64,000 nucleotides of DNA from Irregularibacter muris (GCF_024622505.1 NZ_JANKAS010000012.1:42642-106641), one strand, 5' to 3'. Positions 9,439 through 18,405 are shown, numbered from the stretch's first letter. Notes: a model not told the origin generated them from the letters alone. Made by a program: numbers and translations.

Positions 9439-10248
9439 ATGATCATTAAAGAGAGTGCAAAGTGGTTGAATATTTTGTTGCAATTAGAGAGAAAACCTGT
9501 AGGAATAAAATTTTTACTTACAAGAGAAGATTATGATGCATTTCCTGCCTCAGAAAATAAGAATCGCATGTCTTATTGTACAGTAGTAAAAAGGGCTGGA
9601 GATGGGATTTCCCAGAAAATTCATAGGGGACATAGTGCATGCATGGGTGGAGCTATGGCTTTAGGACTAGAAGAAACAATCCAAGAGGCTATTTCAGGAA
9701 GAAGAAGATTTTACCAAGGAGCTTATCGAGACTTAGGTGTATGTAGGAATATATCTAAAAATATGGTGTTTTGCGAGCATAAGGCCTATGGTGTTGCCGT
9801 GATGCCATTAGAAGCTTTTGATACAGAGCCTGATGTTGTGATTATTGTTTGTAATCCCTTTAATGGAATGAGAATTGTACAAGGATACTCTTACAAAAAT
9901 GGCCATGCCACAAATATAAAACTTTCAGGAATGTCGGCCATATGTCAAGAATGTACATCCTTACCCTATGAAGAAAACCAGCTTAACCTGTCCCTTTTGT
10001 GTTCGGGCACAAGAATGTTAGCCCGATGGAAGAAGGACGAAATGGCTATTGGAATGCCCTTTCGGCTATATTTGGAGGTAGTCGAAGGATTGAAAAATAC
10101 AGTGAACCCCTTAGAACGCAATGCAGAGAAAGAGCAAATTGCAGAAAAGCTTTTACAAGAGGAGTTTACCAACCAGCTAGAAATAAAATATAACCATAAT
10201 TATGATGATAATGCCTATAAAGGAGGACGGGTAGAAAAAAGAGATTAA
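9439..10248 (+). CDS. DUF169 family protein
   Basis: 269 residues, cytosolic, cysteine-rich: Cys in MSYCTVVK, HSACMGG, GVCRN, VFCEHK, VIIVCNP, AICQECTS and LLCSGTR. This pattern matches the DUF169 (COG2043) family, whose biochemical role is not known to me; the conserved cysteines suggest metal or cofactor binding. A TTG three bases earlier is in frame, but AAAGGAGG sits best for the ATG at 9439. It lies between permease and binding-protein genes of one importer, so it may process the imported substrate. Confidence 0.8.
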   Translation: MIIKESAKWLNILLQLERKPVGIKFLLTREDYDAFPASENKNRMSYCTVVKRAGDGISQKIHRGHSACMGGAMALGLEETIQEAISGRRRFYQGAYRDLGVCRNISKNMVFCEHKAYGVAVMPLEAFDTEPDVVIIVCNPFNGMRIVQGYSYKNGHATNIKLSGMSAICQECTSLPYEENQLNLSLLCSGTRMLARWKKDEMAIGMPFRLYLEVVEGLKNTVNPLERNAEKEQIAEKLLQEEFTNQLEIKYNHNYDDNAYKGGRVEKRD

Positions 10249-10322
10249 AGCAGAAATCAAAGTGTTTTTTCATAAAAGCAATTTATCAGCCCTATGAATA
10301 TCATTTTAGGAGGAATTTAACA

Positions 10323-11168
10323 ATGAGAAAAATAAATAAAATAGTGATATTACTACTTGTTGTAGCTTTTACCACTGTACTATTTGTAGGATGTACTTCC
10401 AATACAGGAGGCTCAACACCGGTAGAATCAGAAACGTCCAACAAAAAAGAATTTACCATCGGTTGTATGCCTTTAAATGAGCCGGCAGTTCAAGAAATAG
10501 CTACATTGATGGAACCCATGGGCTATCATGTAGAAGTGAAGGTTTTTGATGGCAACAATCTACCTGCGATTGCACTAAAAGATGGAGACATTGATAGTCT
10601 TATATTAAATCATCTTCCATGGCTAAATACGTTCAATAATGAAAATAATTCTGAATTAGTGATGGTGGAACCCTATATGTATGCTTCTTTATTTGGTTTT
10701 TATTCTGCTAAGCATGATAGTATTGAAGAAATTCCTGATAATGCAAGCATTATTGTTTCTAATGATCCAAGTAATATGGAAAGATCCTTAGAATTTTTAC
10801 AAAAATTAGGTTTTATTAAGCTAGGGGAAAAGAAAGGTGAGTTTTATACAATTCTTGATATTGAAGAAAATCCAAAGAATATTCAATTGGTAGAAGTAGA
10901 AACCACTGCAACAGCTTCCTCCTTTCAAGATGCAGATGGCTCCATTGCATTTACCAGTGTTATGAGAAATGCGGGCATTGATGCATATTCCTATATTGCA
11001 GAAGACGGAAAACATGTCAACTACCCAACAAGTTTGGTGGTTAACAAAGGAAATGAAGATGCAAAATGGGTGCAAGATGTTATGAAAGTCACCCAAACTG
11101 AAGAATATAAAGAAAAATTCAATGAAATCTTCCAAGGAGCATATATATTGTTTTCAGACATGAAATAA
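10323..11168 (+). CDS. MetQ/NlpA-type substrate-binding lipoprotein
   Basis: 281 residues. A signal peptide ends in the lipobox LFVGC, with Cys24 as the lipidation site, followed by a Ser/Thr-rich linker. The core has NlpA-family features: the IGCMPLNEPAV opening, the NHLPWLNTFN segment and the NDPSNMERSL motif that lines the amino-acid pocket. A good TAGGAGG lies before the ATG. The family binds methionine and similar amino acids; here it is the external receptor for the MetN/MetI-type transporter upstream. Confidence 0.88.
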   Translation: MRKINKIVILLLVVAFTTVLFVGCTSNTGGSTPVESETSNKKEFTIGCMPLNEPAVQEIATLMEPMGYHVEVKVFDGNNLPAIALKDGDIDSLILNHLPWLNTFNNENNSELVMVEPYMYASLFGFYSAKHDSIEEIPDNASIIVSNDPSNMERSLEFLQKLGFIKLGEKKGEFYTILDIEENPKNIQLVEVETTATASSFQDADGSIAFTSVMRNAGIDAYSYIAEDGKHVNYPTSLVVNKGNEDAKWVQDVMKVTQTEEYKEKFNEIFQGAYILFSDMK

Positions 11169-11191
11169 ATATACCCTGAAAGAGAATACAC

Positions 11192-11246
11192 ATATGGAGA
11201 CGGATCCACAAAAATTTGTGAATCTTTCTCCATATATTATTGCCTT
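11192..11246 (+). terminator. Hairpin between convergent metQ-like and DMT genes
   Basis: ATATGGAGA (11192-11200) pairs with TCTCCATAT (11227-11235), with an inner GAT/ATC and CACAAA/TTTGTG stem. A T-run (CTTTTTA) follows about 10 bases later, so it is a strong hairpin but not a textbook terminator. Confidence 0.6.
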
Positions 11247-11247
11247 T

Positions 11248-12183
11248 TTATAAAATGGACTTTTCTCTTTTCTGCATGGAAAGTAGAAATTGTTCTCCAT
11301 ATTCAATCATAACCACTGAAAGAATAACCAATAGTATACCTAATAATTTTACTCCAAATATATCTTCCCGGAAAAATATATAGGATGTGAATACAGCCAC
11401 AGGAACTTCTACTGTATTTATAATACTGGCTTTGGAAGATTGTATATCATAGGACATGCCAATAGTATAAAATAAATAGGCAAGGGCGTTGGGGAAAAGC
11501 GCTAGAGCAATAAGATTCCCCAATACTTTTGCATTATAGTCTATTAGTAAGATTTCCCTTGGATTAATGAAAAGAAGGCTAAAAAGCGCACCGAACCCCA
11601 TGGTATAACAAGCAATAGTTAAATAATGATATCTTTTAGTAAGGTTTTTACTAATTATGGGCAGAAGGGCGAAGGCAAATCCAGCACCTAATCCAAATAA
11701 TAATCCTGTGCTATTGAGCTTTAATACCTCCAAAGATCCTCCCGTTGCTGTCAAAAAACATCCCGATACTGAAACAATCAGGGCCACGATTTTGGGCAGG
11801 GTAAGCAATTCCTTATATAGAATCCTAGCCATCACAATGACAAAAATTGGTGCTGTATAGAGCAGGACAACAGCAGTGGTAATAGTGGTTTTTTCTATAG
11901 TAGAAAAGTAAAAACGATTAAATAAGGTCTGGGATACAAAACCTAAAAGAGCGATAAATAGTAATCCTTTTCCATCTATCTTTAAGTATTCTCTATTTTT
12001 AAAAAGAAGATATAGTAAAAATAGAATAAAGGAAATGAAGGGACGGAAAAATCCCATTAATGGTGTAGAGATATTATAAACCGATAGGGATTCAACAAAT
12101 ATGCCACTGAGACCAAAAAAAGCTCCAGAAATTGCAACAAAAAAATAACCCTTTGAAGATGGTGAACAATTCAAGATCATCAT
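11248..12183 (-). CDS. EamA/DMT-family transporter
   Basis: About 311 residues with ten hydrophobic segments arranged as two EamA repeats, typical of drug/metabolite exporters or small-solute permeases in the cytoplasmic membrane. Each half has the family pattern (for example TAPIFVIVMARI in the first, and SKASIINTVEVPVAVFTSY in the second). I place the start at the ATG complementary to 12181-12183, with AAAGG just upstream; the open frame extends 21 residues farther without a better ribosome site. It is similar in layout to the DMT gene at 34841. Substrate unknown. Confidence 0.85.
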   Translation of the reverse strand: MMILNCSPSSKGYFFVAISGAFFGLSGIFVESLSVYNISTPLMGFFRPFISFILFLLYLLFKNREYLKIDGKGLLFIALLGFVSQTLFNRFYFSTIEKTTITTAVVLLYTAPIFVIVMARILYKELLTLPKIVALIVSVSGCFLTATGGSLEVLKLNSTGLLFGLGAGFAFALLPIISKNLTKRYHYLTIACYTMGFGALFSLLFINPREILLIDYNAKVLGNLIALALFPNALAYLFYTIGMSYDIQSSKASIINTVEVPVAVFTSYIFFREDIFGVKLLGILLVILSVVMIEYGEQFLLSMQKREKSIL

Positions 12184-12350
12184 CCTTTCATGATGTAATA
12201 GGTAAGTTAAAGACAGTAAAGAATTGCTATGTGAAATCGAGAACATAGTATCTGTATTATATTACAAATTAATGAATATTCATATAAAGCTTTGGATAAT
12301 TGGAAGATTTCTGGAGTCTTTATCTAACTGGGAAAAGGAATTTTAACATA

Positions 12351-12379
12351 TTGCAACAGTTTTAAAAATAAGATATGAT
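12351..12379 (+). promoter_or_regulatory. Sigma-A-type promoter of the 48-residue gene
   Basis: TTGCAA (12351-12356), a 17-base spacer and TATGAT (12374-12379). It lies 48 bases before the small gene and points the same way. Confidence 0.75.
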
Positions 12380-12426
12380 AGATATAGAGTGTAAATACTA
12401 TAAAATTTATTACAGGAGGTGTAAAG

Positions 12427-12573
12427 ATGGTAAAAGAGCAATTGGTGAACAGAATTTTGGATAGACTTCCAATGGCATTATCTGGAATAACCCATGTAAA
12501 TAACCAGTTTACAGGTGAAGTGTGTCCAAAATTAAATATTATGTTAACCAAGGCTAATGAATCCATCTGTTAA
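12427..12573 (+). CDS. 48-residue small protein, unknown function
   Basis: A complete short gene with its own promoter (12351-12379), a strong ACAGGAGGTG ribosome site about 6 bases before the ATG, and a 12-pair intrinsic terminator 24 bases after the stop. The product begins MVKEQLVNRILDRLPMALSG; it has an amphipathic N-terminal half, cysteines at 33 and 48 (the last residue), and no membrane segment. I do not recognise it. It sits divergently from the DMT transporter and ahead of the ABC-F leader. The complete expression signals are why I call it real despite its size. Confidence 0.68.
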   Translation: MVKEQLVNRILDRLPMALSGITHVNNQFTGEVCPKLNIMLTKANESIC

Positions 12574-12596
12574 GCATCTCTATAAATGAAGAATGT

Positions 12597-12628
12597 AACC
12601 GGATGAGGCTTCCTTATCTGGTTTTTTA
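12597..12628 (+). terminator. Intrinsic terminator of the 48-residue gene
   Basis: AACCGGATGAGG (12597-12608) pairs with CCTTATCTGGTT (12612-12623, including G-U pairs), with a 3-base loop, followed by TTTTATTT. Confidence 0.85.
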
Positions 12629-12636
12629 TTTGCATA

Positions 12637-12860
12637 AAAAACTCGGGTGGATTTATTTGCTCGAGTTTTGCATTTTTATTCTTAGGATCTAAATCTATCT
12701 AAGAATCAAAAGAAAATTTAATTTCTATTTTCTAAGAAAATCTATCTTTTAAAAAGCTCGAGCAAAACCATTGCTCGAGCTTTTTATTGTTTTAGGGAAA
12801 TAACTTCGTTTCTTAATAAAAGGAAGGTGCAATTTTTATTAAGATTTTAACTTGTTTCCC
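12637..12860 (+). promoter_or_regulatory. Attenuator-like leader of the ABC-F gene
   Basis: The ~300 bases before the ABC-F start hold four hairpins. A: AAAACTCG (12638-12645) with CGAGTTTT (12662-12669). B: TTCTTAG (12679-12685) with CTAAGAA (12699-12705). C: the intrinsic terminator 12751-12787. D: GGGAAA/TTTCCC (12795-12860) enclosing CTTAATAAAA/TTTTATTAAG. The 3' arm of A (TTGCTCGAGTTTT) can also pair with the 5' arm of the terminator, so the two folds can exclude each other. Leaders like this commonly control antibiotic-responsive ABC-F genes. Confidence 0.65.
12751..12787 (+). terminator. Premature terminator in the ABC-F leader
   Basis: AAAAAGCTCGAGCAA and TTGCTCGAGCTTTTT form a perfect 15-pair stem with a five-base loop and a T-tract, upstream of the coding region. 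Confidence 0.92.
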
Positions 12861-12925
12861 TATTAAAATCTACGCTTAAAAAGAAGGATGAAATGTAAAA
12901 TGGAAAAATATAAGGAGGAATTAAT

Positions 12926-14899
12926 GTGATTGAAATAGGCATAAAGAATTTAGAAAAATACTATGGTGCTAATAAAGTCCTTGAAGATATTGCCTTTGAG
13001 GTAAAAACAGGAGAAAGAATAGGCCTAATTGGACAAAATGGATCGGGAAAGACAACCCTATTTAAGATTATAGCAGGTGAGGAGAATTATAATGGTGGAA
13101 ATTTGACCATAAGAAAGGACGCAGTGTTAGGATTCTTAGAACAAATACCTGTATATCCAGAGGAGTATACCGTCATAGATGTTTTGCATACGGCCTTTGA
13201 AGAAATATTCCATCTTAAAAGAGAGATGAACAAACTAGAATATGAAATGACCACCATTAAAAGTGAAGAACTAGAAAGGATAATGGATAGATATGGGCAT
13301 CTTCAGCAGGATTTTGAAACAAGGGGAGGCTACGATATAGAAGAAAAAGTTAGTAGAATATCAGCAGGATTACATTTCAATGAGGAATTTTTAAATAAAA
13401 AGCTTTCACTGCTAAGTGGAGGAGAAAAAAATACAGTAATGCTAGGGAAAATTTTGTTGGAAAGTCCAGAAATAATCTTATTAGATGAACCTTCCAATCA
13501 TTTAGATTTTGAAGCCATTGAGTGGCTTGAAAATTTTCTTAATGAATACAAGGGAACGGTAATCATCATTTCCCATGATAGATATTTTTTAGACCGAGTG
13601 GTTACTAAGATTATTGAAATTGAAGAGGGAAAGAGTGAATTATATTTAGGGAACTATTCCTATTATGTGGATGAAAAGGAGAGAAGGATCTTAGACAGAT
13701 TGGAAGACTATAAACAACAGATGAGAAAAATAAAGACAATGGAAGAAGCCATAAAAAGATTTAGAGATTGGGGCACTAGGTCGGGAGATCCCAGGTTTTT
13801 TAAGAAGATTGCAAATATGGAAAAAAGAATAGAGAGAATAGATAAAGTAGAGAAACCTAGAGTAGAAAAAAATAAAATGGACTTATCCTTCCATGAAAGC
13901 AAAAGAAGTGGTAAGGATGTTATCCTTATTTCTGAGGTCACTAAAGCCTTTGAAAATAAGGTGCTGATTCAAAAGAGTGATTTGCATCTAAGATATCTAG
14001 ATAGAATAGGATTAATCGGGAATAATGGCTGTGGGAAATCTACACTTTTAAAGATGATTTTAGGTAAATATATAAGGAATGCAGAGGGCTCAAAAAATAT
14101 TTCAGTAGACCCTACAAATGATTTTTCTCAGTATAGGGAGGATGAAGGCAATATCAAGATAGGAGCCAATGTAAAGATTGGCTATCTAGATCAAAATGTC
14201 ACATTTAAAAATGAAGAACATACTGTACTGGAGAGCTTTAGAGAGGGTGTATCTGTATTAGAGGGGCAAGGAAGAAGTATCTTGGCAAGGTTTTTATTCT
14301 ATGATGAAGATGTATTTAAAAAGGTAGGCAATCTTTCCGGAGGAGAGAGAAGTAGATTGAAACTTTGTCAGTTAATGCACCAGGATATAAACTTACTCCT
14401 ATTAGATGAACCCACAAATCATCTGGATATTAATTCTAGAGAGGTTTTAGAACAGGCTCTTATGGAATTTGAGGGAACCCTACTCTTTGTTTCCCATGAC
14501 AGATATTTTGTCAATAAAATCGCTGGCCAAATAGTGGAATTAAGGGATGGAAGACTTATAGGATATAAGGGGAATTATGATGATTATGTAGAAAAAAGAA
14601 AAGAGGAAAAACTAGAAACATATACAAAGGAAGTCAATCATAAAAAGAAGATAGAAGGCAATAAAAATAGAAAAAGTAATGCAATGGTCAACAATAGAAC
14701 AGAGGAAAAGGAAAGGGAAAATAAAAAGAAAAATCTTGAAGAAACAATCCAGAAGCTTGAAGAAAGGATAAAAAATATAGAGGGTGAGCTCCAAGAAAAT
14801 TCTGAGGATTATGATAAGCTTTGTGAAATCTACAATCAAAAAAAAGATCTTCAACAACATATTGACCATCTTCTTGAGCAATGGATTGAATTGGAGTAG
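12926..14899 (+). CDS. ABC-F family ATPase, probable ribosome protection factor
   Basis: 657 residues with two ABC domains and no membrane segment. First domain: Walker A GQNGSGKTT at 36-44, signature LSGGEKN, Walker B LLDEPSNHLD. Second: Walker A GNNGCGKST at 365-373, signature LSGGERSRLK, Walker B LLDEPTNHLD. A charged linker of about 80 residues joins them (the P-site tRNA interaction region), and a K/E-rich coiled coil ends the protein. ABC-F proteins bind the ribosomal E site; many displace antibiotics, others are housekeeping factors. The start is GTG with AAGGAGG 7 bases upstream. The attenuator-like leader favours a drug-inducible role. Drug specificity cannot be read. Confidence 0.88.
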   Translation: MIEIGIKNLEKYYGANKVLEDIAFEVKTGERIGLIGQNGSGKTTLFKIIAGEENYNGGNLTIRKDAVLGFLEQIPVYPEEYTVIDVLHTAFEEIFHLKREMNKLEYEMTTIKSEELERIMDRYGHLQQDFETRGGYDIEEKVSRISAGLHFNEEFLNKKLSLLSGGEKNTVMLGKILLESPEIILLDEPSNHLDFEAIEWLENFLNEYKGTVIIISHDRYFLDRVVTKIIEIEEGKSELYLGNYSYYVDEKERRILDRLEDYKQQMRKIKTMEEAIKRFRDWGTRSGDPRFFKKIANMEKRIERIDKVEKPRVEKNKMDLSFHESKRSGKDVILISEVTKAFENKVLIQKSDLHLRYLDRIGLIGNNGCGKSTLLKMILGKYIRNAEGSKNISVDPTNDFSQYREDEGNIKIGANVKIGYLDQNVTFKNEEHTVLESFREGVSVLEGQGRSILARFLFYDEDVFKKVGNLSGGERSRLKLCQLMHQDINLLLLDEPTNHLDINSREVLEQALMEFEGTLLFVSHDRYFVNKIAGQIVELRDGRLIGYKGNYDDYVEKRKEEKLETYTKEVNHKKKIEGNKNRKSNAMVNNRTEEKERENKKKNLEETIQKLEERIKNIEGELQENSEDYDKLCEIYNQKKDLQQHIDHLLEQWIELE

Positions 14900-14921
14900 A
14901 TGCATTTTGGTTAAATTTTAA

Positions 14922-14961
14922 GGGGTGTTGACACAGATCATGGGCCAACACCCCCTTTTTT
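14922..14961 (+). terminator. Terminator between convergent ABC-F and ppiC genes
   Basis: GGGGTGTTG (14922-14930) pairs with CAACACCCC (14946-14954), followed by a CTTTTTT tract on the + strand. The - strand lacks a strong T-run, so it mainly serves the ABC-F gene. Confidence 0.88.
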
Positions 14962-14962
14962 C

Positions 14963-15706
14963 TTACATTTCTACTTTATATTTATCTTTTAATCCTTCTA
15001 CCTTTTCAAAATAAACGGCCTGTTGTTTTTGAGAGGTCAATTGATTTTGGATTTGGGATTTTACTTCATCTAAGGATTTTGATCCTTCTTCTTTTTCTTC
15101 GTTAACTTTAATAATATGGTAGCCAAATTCACTTTTAATAGGCTGGCTTACTTTATTTAGTTCCATATTGAAAGCTGCTTCCTCAAATTCTGGTACCATT
15201 TGCCCCTTGCTAAAGAAACCTAAATCTCCGCCCTTTTCCTTAGAAGGACAATTAGAATACTTTTGGGCAGCTTCTTCAAAGCTTAATCCTTCTTCTATCT
15301 CTTTTATGATTTGATCAGCATGATCTTTATCATCCACAAGAATATGACTAGCCTTTATGCTTTTAGGGCTAACAAATTGATCTTTATTGTCTTGATAGAA
15401 ACCCTCAACTTCTTGATCAGAAACTTGAATATCTTTTAATAATTGATTGACAGCATATTGCTTTAAAAGATTTTCTTTTAAATTTTCTACTTCTACTTGG
15501 TATGCCTCATGTTTCTCCAATCCTTTATCTAGAGCATCAAGATAAAGCAATTCCTGATTGATCATTTCATCCAATAATTGCTTTTGTCCTTCCTCTGAAT
15601 AAAACTGAGCTGCTACCTGGGGATTAAGACTTTTTAAAAAGAAATTCAAGTTTTCTTGAGTAATTTCTCGAGTGCCCACCTTGGCTAATACCTTATTATT
15701 TTCCAT
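14963..15706 (-). CDS. PpiC-type (parvulin) peptidyl-prolyl isomerase
   Basis: 247 residues. An N-terminal SurA-like helical chaperone region (about 1-110) is followed by a parvulin domain with ASHILVDDKDHADQI, FEEAAQKYSNCPS, GGDLGFFSKGQMVPEFEEAAF and FGYHIIKV. There is no signal peptide or lipobox, so unlike PrsA it should act in the cytosol, on folding proteins. GAAGGAG lies 7 bases before the ATG. Monocistronic by layout. Confidence 0.92.
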   Translation of the reverse strand: MENNKVLAKVGTREITQENLNFFLKSLNPQVAAQFYSEEGQKQLLDEMINQELLYLDALDKGLEKHEAYQVEVENLKENLLKQYAVNQLLKDIQVSDQEVEGFYQDNKDQFVSPKSIKASHILVDDKDHADQIIKEIEEGLSFEEAAQKYSNCPSKEKGGDLGFFSKGQMVPEFEEAAFNMELNKVSQPIKSEFGYHIIKVNEEKEEGSKSLDEVKSQIQNQLTSQKQQAVYFEKVEGLKDKYKVEM

Positions 15707-15798
15707 ATAAACGCTCCTTCTTCAATAGATTTCGCTTCTAGCCCATCATAACAAAAAAGCTAGATCATGTCCAATGGGCAGTTGTAAAAGAGCTACAT

Positions 15799-15900
15799 AT
15801 AGATAGGCAACATCATAACTGAATAAAAAATACGAAGAGACTGCCTTTGCAGTAGATAGCCTAAACTTTCCAATGATTAAGTTTTCAATTGCTTATCTAT
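15799..15900. other. Possible multi-branched RNA element in the ppiC/GGDEF-EAL intergenic region
   Basis: The 305 bases between the two genes hold an inverted repeat, ATAGATAGGCAA (15799-15810) and TTGCTTATCTAT (15889-15900), with one G-T change. It encloses CTGC/GCAG (15841-15852) and AAACTT/AAGTTT (about 15863-15885), a junction-like fold on either strand. No known riboswitch consensus is visible. The rest of the gap shows no gene. Confidence 0.35.
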
Positions 15901-16011
15901 AGAAATAATTGAAAAAAACAAAGGATTTTGTCCAAATAGAGAGAATTATTAAATAGAAAAGCAACAGAAATATATAAAGAGATGTTTCTATGTATAGGGG
16001 TGGGTGACTCA

Positions 16012-18405
16012 ATGCTTGATGGGTTTAAAAGCATTAGAAAAAGATTTATGTTCATTGGCATAATAAGTATTTTTCTTTTCAGTGCTATCTATGTGTTTTC
16101 ATCTTCATATCTGACAACAGATATCGTAAAGGATTTGATTTCCCAGGATAGTTCTATTTCTTTAAAGTCCCATGCCAATATGATAGGAAACTGGTTGGAA
16201 GAAAGAATAAATGAAATCGAAATATATGCAAACCATCCAACGATAAAATCTAGGGACGTTAATGATATACATGAATTTCTTATTACGGAACAGGAAAAAC
16301 ATCATAAAAAATATCTCTCCCTCCTTTTTTCTGATGAAGAAGGTAATTATCAAACCAATTTATATAAAGAGGCAGGGAATATATTGGACCGGGAATACTT
16401 TTCCCAGGTAATGAAGGGACAATCAGTTCTATCTAATCCTATTATCGCCCAAAGTATGGGAAAAGAGATTTGCGTAGTGGCTGCTCCCATAAAGGATGTA
16501 CAGGGCGAAATCGTTGGTCTTTTCGGCGGCAGTATTGATCTAAATGCCTTTTATTCCTTTGTGGAAAGATTGCAGGTGGATACAAAGTATGAAAGTACAT
16601 ATATTGTGGACAAGGCAGGGGAGATTATCGCCCATACCAATCCCAACTATATCATGAAAGAGAATATTCGGCAGTCCTCGGAAAAAGTCAGTCAAGAAAT
16701 GCAGGAGAGAGCTGAAGAAATTTTGTCTATACAGGAGGGAAGCTTTGTTATAAATAGCAATGAGGGTAGGCGCATGGTGGCCTTTCAACAAATCCCTAAT
16801 ACAGAGGGCTGGAGAATTGTCACTGAAATATCCTTAAAATCCTTATATCAACCTATTTTAAAGACTAGACTTGCCTTAGGGGCCATAGGATTAGCATTGG
16901 TACTGGTAGGAACTGTATTGGCAATTGTTTTTGCACAGAAGCAATCGGGGCCCATAGTAGAATTAACTGAGGTATTTGAACGGGCAACGGCTGGAGACTT
17001 AGAAGCAAGGGCCAATATAAAATATAAAGACGAAATAGGTAAGGCAGGTAGAAGCTTCAATATGATGATGGATAGAATGAATGAGCTTACCTATTATGAT
17101 GCCCTTACAGGATTACCCAATAAACAATCCTTCATGGATAGACTTAATAAAGAATTATATAAGCATAAAAGGGAACAAAAATCATTGAGTGTAATGATTA
17201 TATCCTTAAATAAATTTAAACAGATCAATGAGGCCTATGGACATAATATCGGGGACTATGTACTGGCTAAAATAGCCAAAAGATTGAGGAAGAATATAGG
17301 TCCTCAGGATATGGTATCTCGACTGCTGGGGGATGAATTTATTGCCTTTTTCTCCAGCGGAAGGGATAGGAGAAGTATTGTGGCTAAAACTACAGAGATA
17401 CTGGACAGCCTAAGTAAGGTCATTATAAAGGAAGGCCATCATATCTATGCTTCGGTAAGCATTGGAATAGCCTTCTCCTCTGAAGATGGACAGGAAGCAA
17501 AGAACCTTATAGAAAATGCCAGCATAGCAAAATCTACAGCAAAGTATTCAGAAGGCAATACCTATAAAATATACCATAGGGATATGAGGGAAAGGCTAAA
17601 GGAACGGGTAAATCTCTCCATCATGCTACATATCGCCTTAGAAAACAAAGAATACTTTATAGTATATCAGCCTCTAGTGGATGTAAGAAAAAATCAGATT
17701 ATCGGAGCCGAGGCACTTCTAAGATGGAACAGTCCCCATAAAGGGGTAATCTCACCGGGAGCATTTATTCCCTTATTGGAAGAGTCAGGGTTGATTGTAG
17801 GTGTAGGAGAGTGGGTATTAAGAGAAGTCTGTAGGCAGAACAAATTGTGGCAGGATGAGGGGCTTATGCCCATGGTTATTTCTGTAAATGTCTCTCCCAT
17901 ACAATTTGAGAGGGAAGACTTTGTAGACCGAGTAAAAGAAGTGTTAAAGGAGACCAAACTCAAGGCAAAATACTTACAATTAGAAATAACTGAAGGAATA
18001 GCTATGCAAAATACCGCAGACCAATTAAAAAAGCTCCATGAGCTCAGGAATATGGGGGTAAAAATTGCCATTGATGACTTTGGCACAGGGTATTCCTCCT
18101 TAAGTTATTTTAAAGAATTTCCCGTTAGCTCCCTAAAAATAGATCAATCCTTTGTACAGGATATCTTAAAAGAAGGAAACGATAAAGCCATTATATCGGC
18201 AATTATTTCCATGGGGCATAATCTTGGATTGCTTACTACTGCAGAGGGAGTAGAGACAGAGGAACAATTAGAATTTATAAAAGAGCAGGGCTGTGACAAT
18301 GTTCAAGGGTATTTGTTTAGCAAACCAATAACCAGTGAAGACTTTGAAAAACTTATAAAATATGGGAAAGCAATAAAACCAGCTATTCTACCTATGAAAT
18401 CATAG
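16012..18405 (+). CDS. Membrane-bound dCACHE-HAMP-GGDEF-EAL protein
   Basis: 797 residues from the preferred ATG at 16012 (AGGGGTGGGTG upstream; an in-frame ATG 30 bases earlier is weaker). A transmembrane helix near 10-32 is followed by an extracytoplasmic dCACHE sensor (about 40-275), a second helix near 285-308, a HAMP segment, GGDEF (about 365-525) and EAL (about 540-790). The GGDEF active site reads LGDEF (439-443), so cyclase activity is doubtful. The EAL domain keeps EALLRW (567-572) and DDFGTGYSS (688 on), so it is probably an active c-di-GMP phosphodiesterase controlled by an external ligand. Confidence 0.9.
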   Translation: MLDGFKSIRKRFMFIGIISIFLFSAIYVFSSSYLTTDIVKDLISQDSSISLKSHANMIGNWLEERINEIEIYANHPTIKSRDVNDIHEFLITEQEKHHKKYLSLLFSDEEGNYQTNLYKEAGNILDREYFSQVMKGQSVLSNPIIAQSMGKEICVVAAPIKDVQGEIVGLFGGSIDLNAFYSFVERLQVDTKYESTYIVDKAGEIIAHTNPNYIMKENIRQSSEKVSQEMQERAEEILSIQEGSFVINSNEGRRMVAFQQIPNTEGWRIVTEISLKSLYQPILKTRLALGAIGLALVLVGTVLAIVFAQKQSGPIVELTEVFERATAGDLEARANIKYKDEIGKAGRSFNMMMDRMNELTYYDALTGLPNKQSFMDRLNKELYKHKREQKSLSVMIISLNKFKQINEAYGHNIGDYVLAKIAKRLRKNIGPQDMVSRLLGDEFIAFFSSGRDRRSIVAKTTEILDSLSKVIIKEGHHIYASVSIGIAFSSEDGQEAKNLIENASIAKSTAKYSEGNTYKIYHRDMRERLKERVNLSIMLHIALENKEYFIVYQPLVDVRKNQIIGAEALLRWNSPHKGVISPGAFIPLLEESGLIVGVGEWVLREVCRQNKLWQDEGLMPMVISVNVSPIQFEREDFVDRVKEVLKETKLKAKYLQLEITEGIAMQNTADQLKKLHELRNMGVKIAIDDFGTGYSSLSYFKEFPVSSLKIDQSFVQDILKEGNDKAIISAIISMGHNLGLLTTAEGVETEEQLEFIKEQGCDNVQGYLFSKPITSEDFEKLIKYGKAIKPAILPMKS

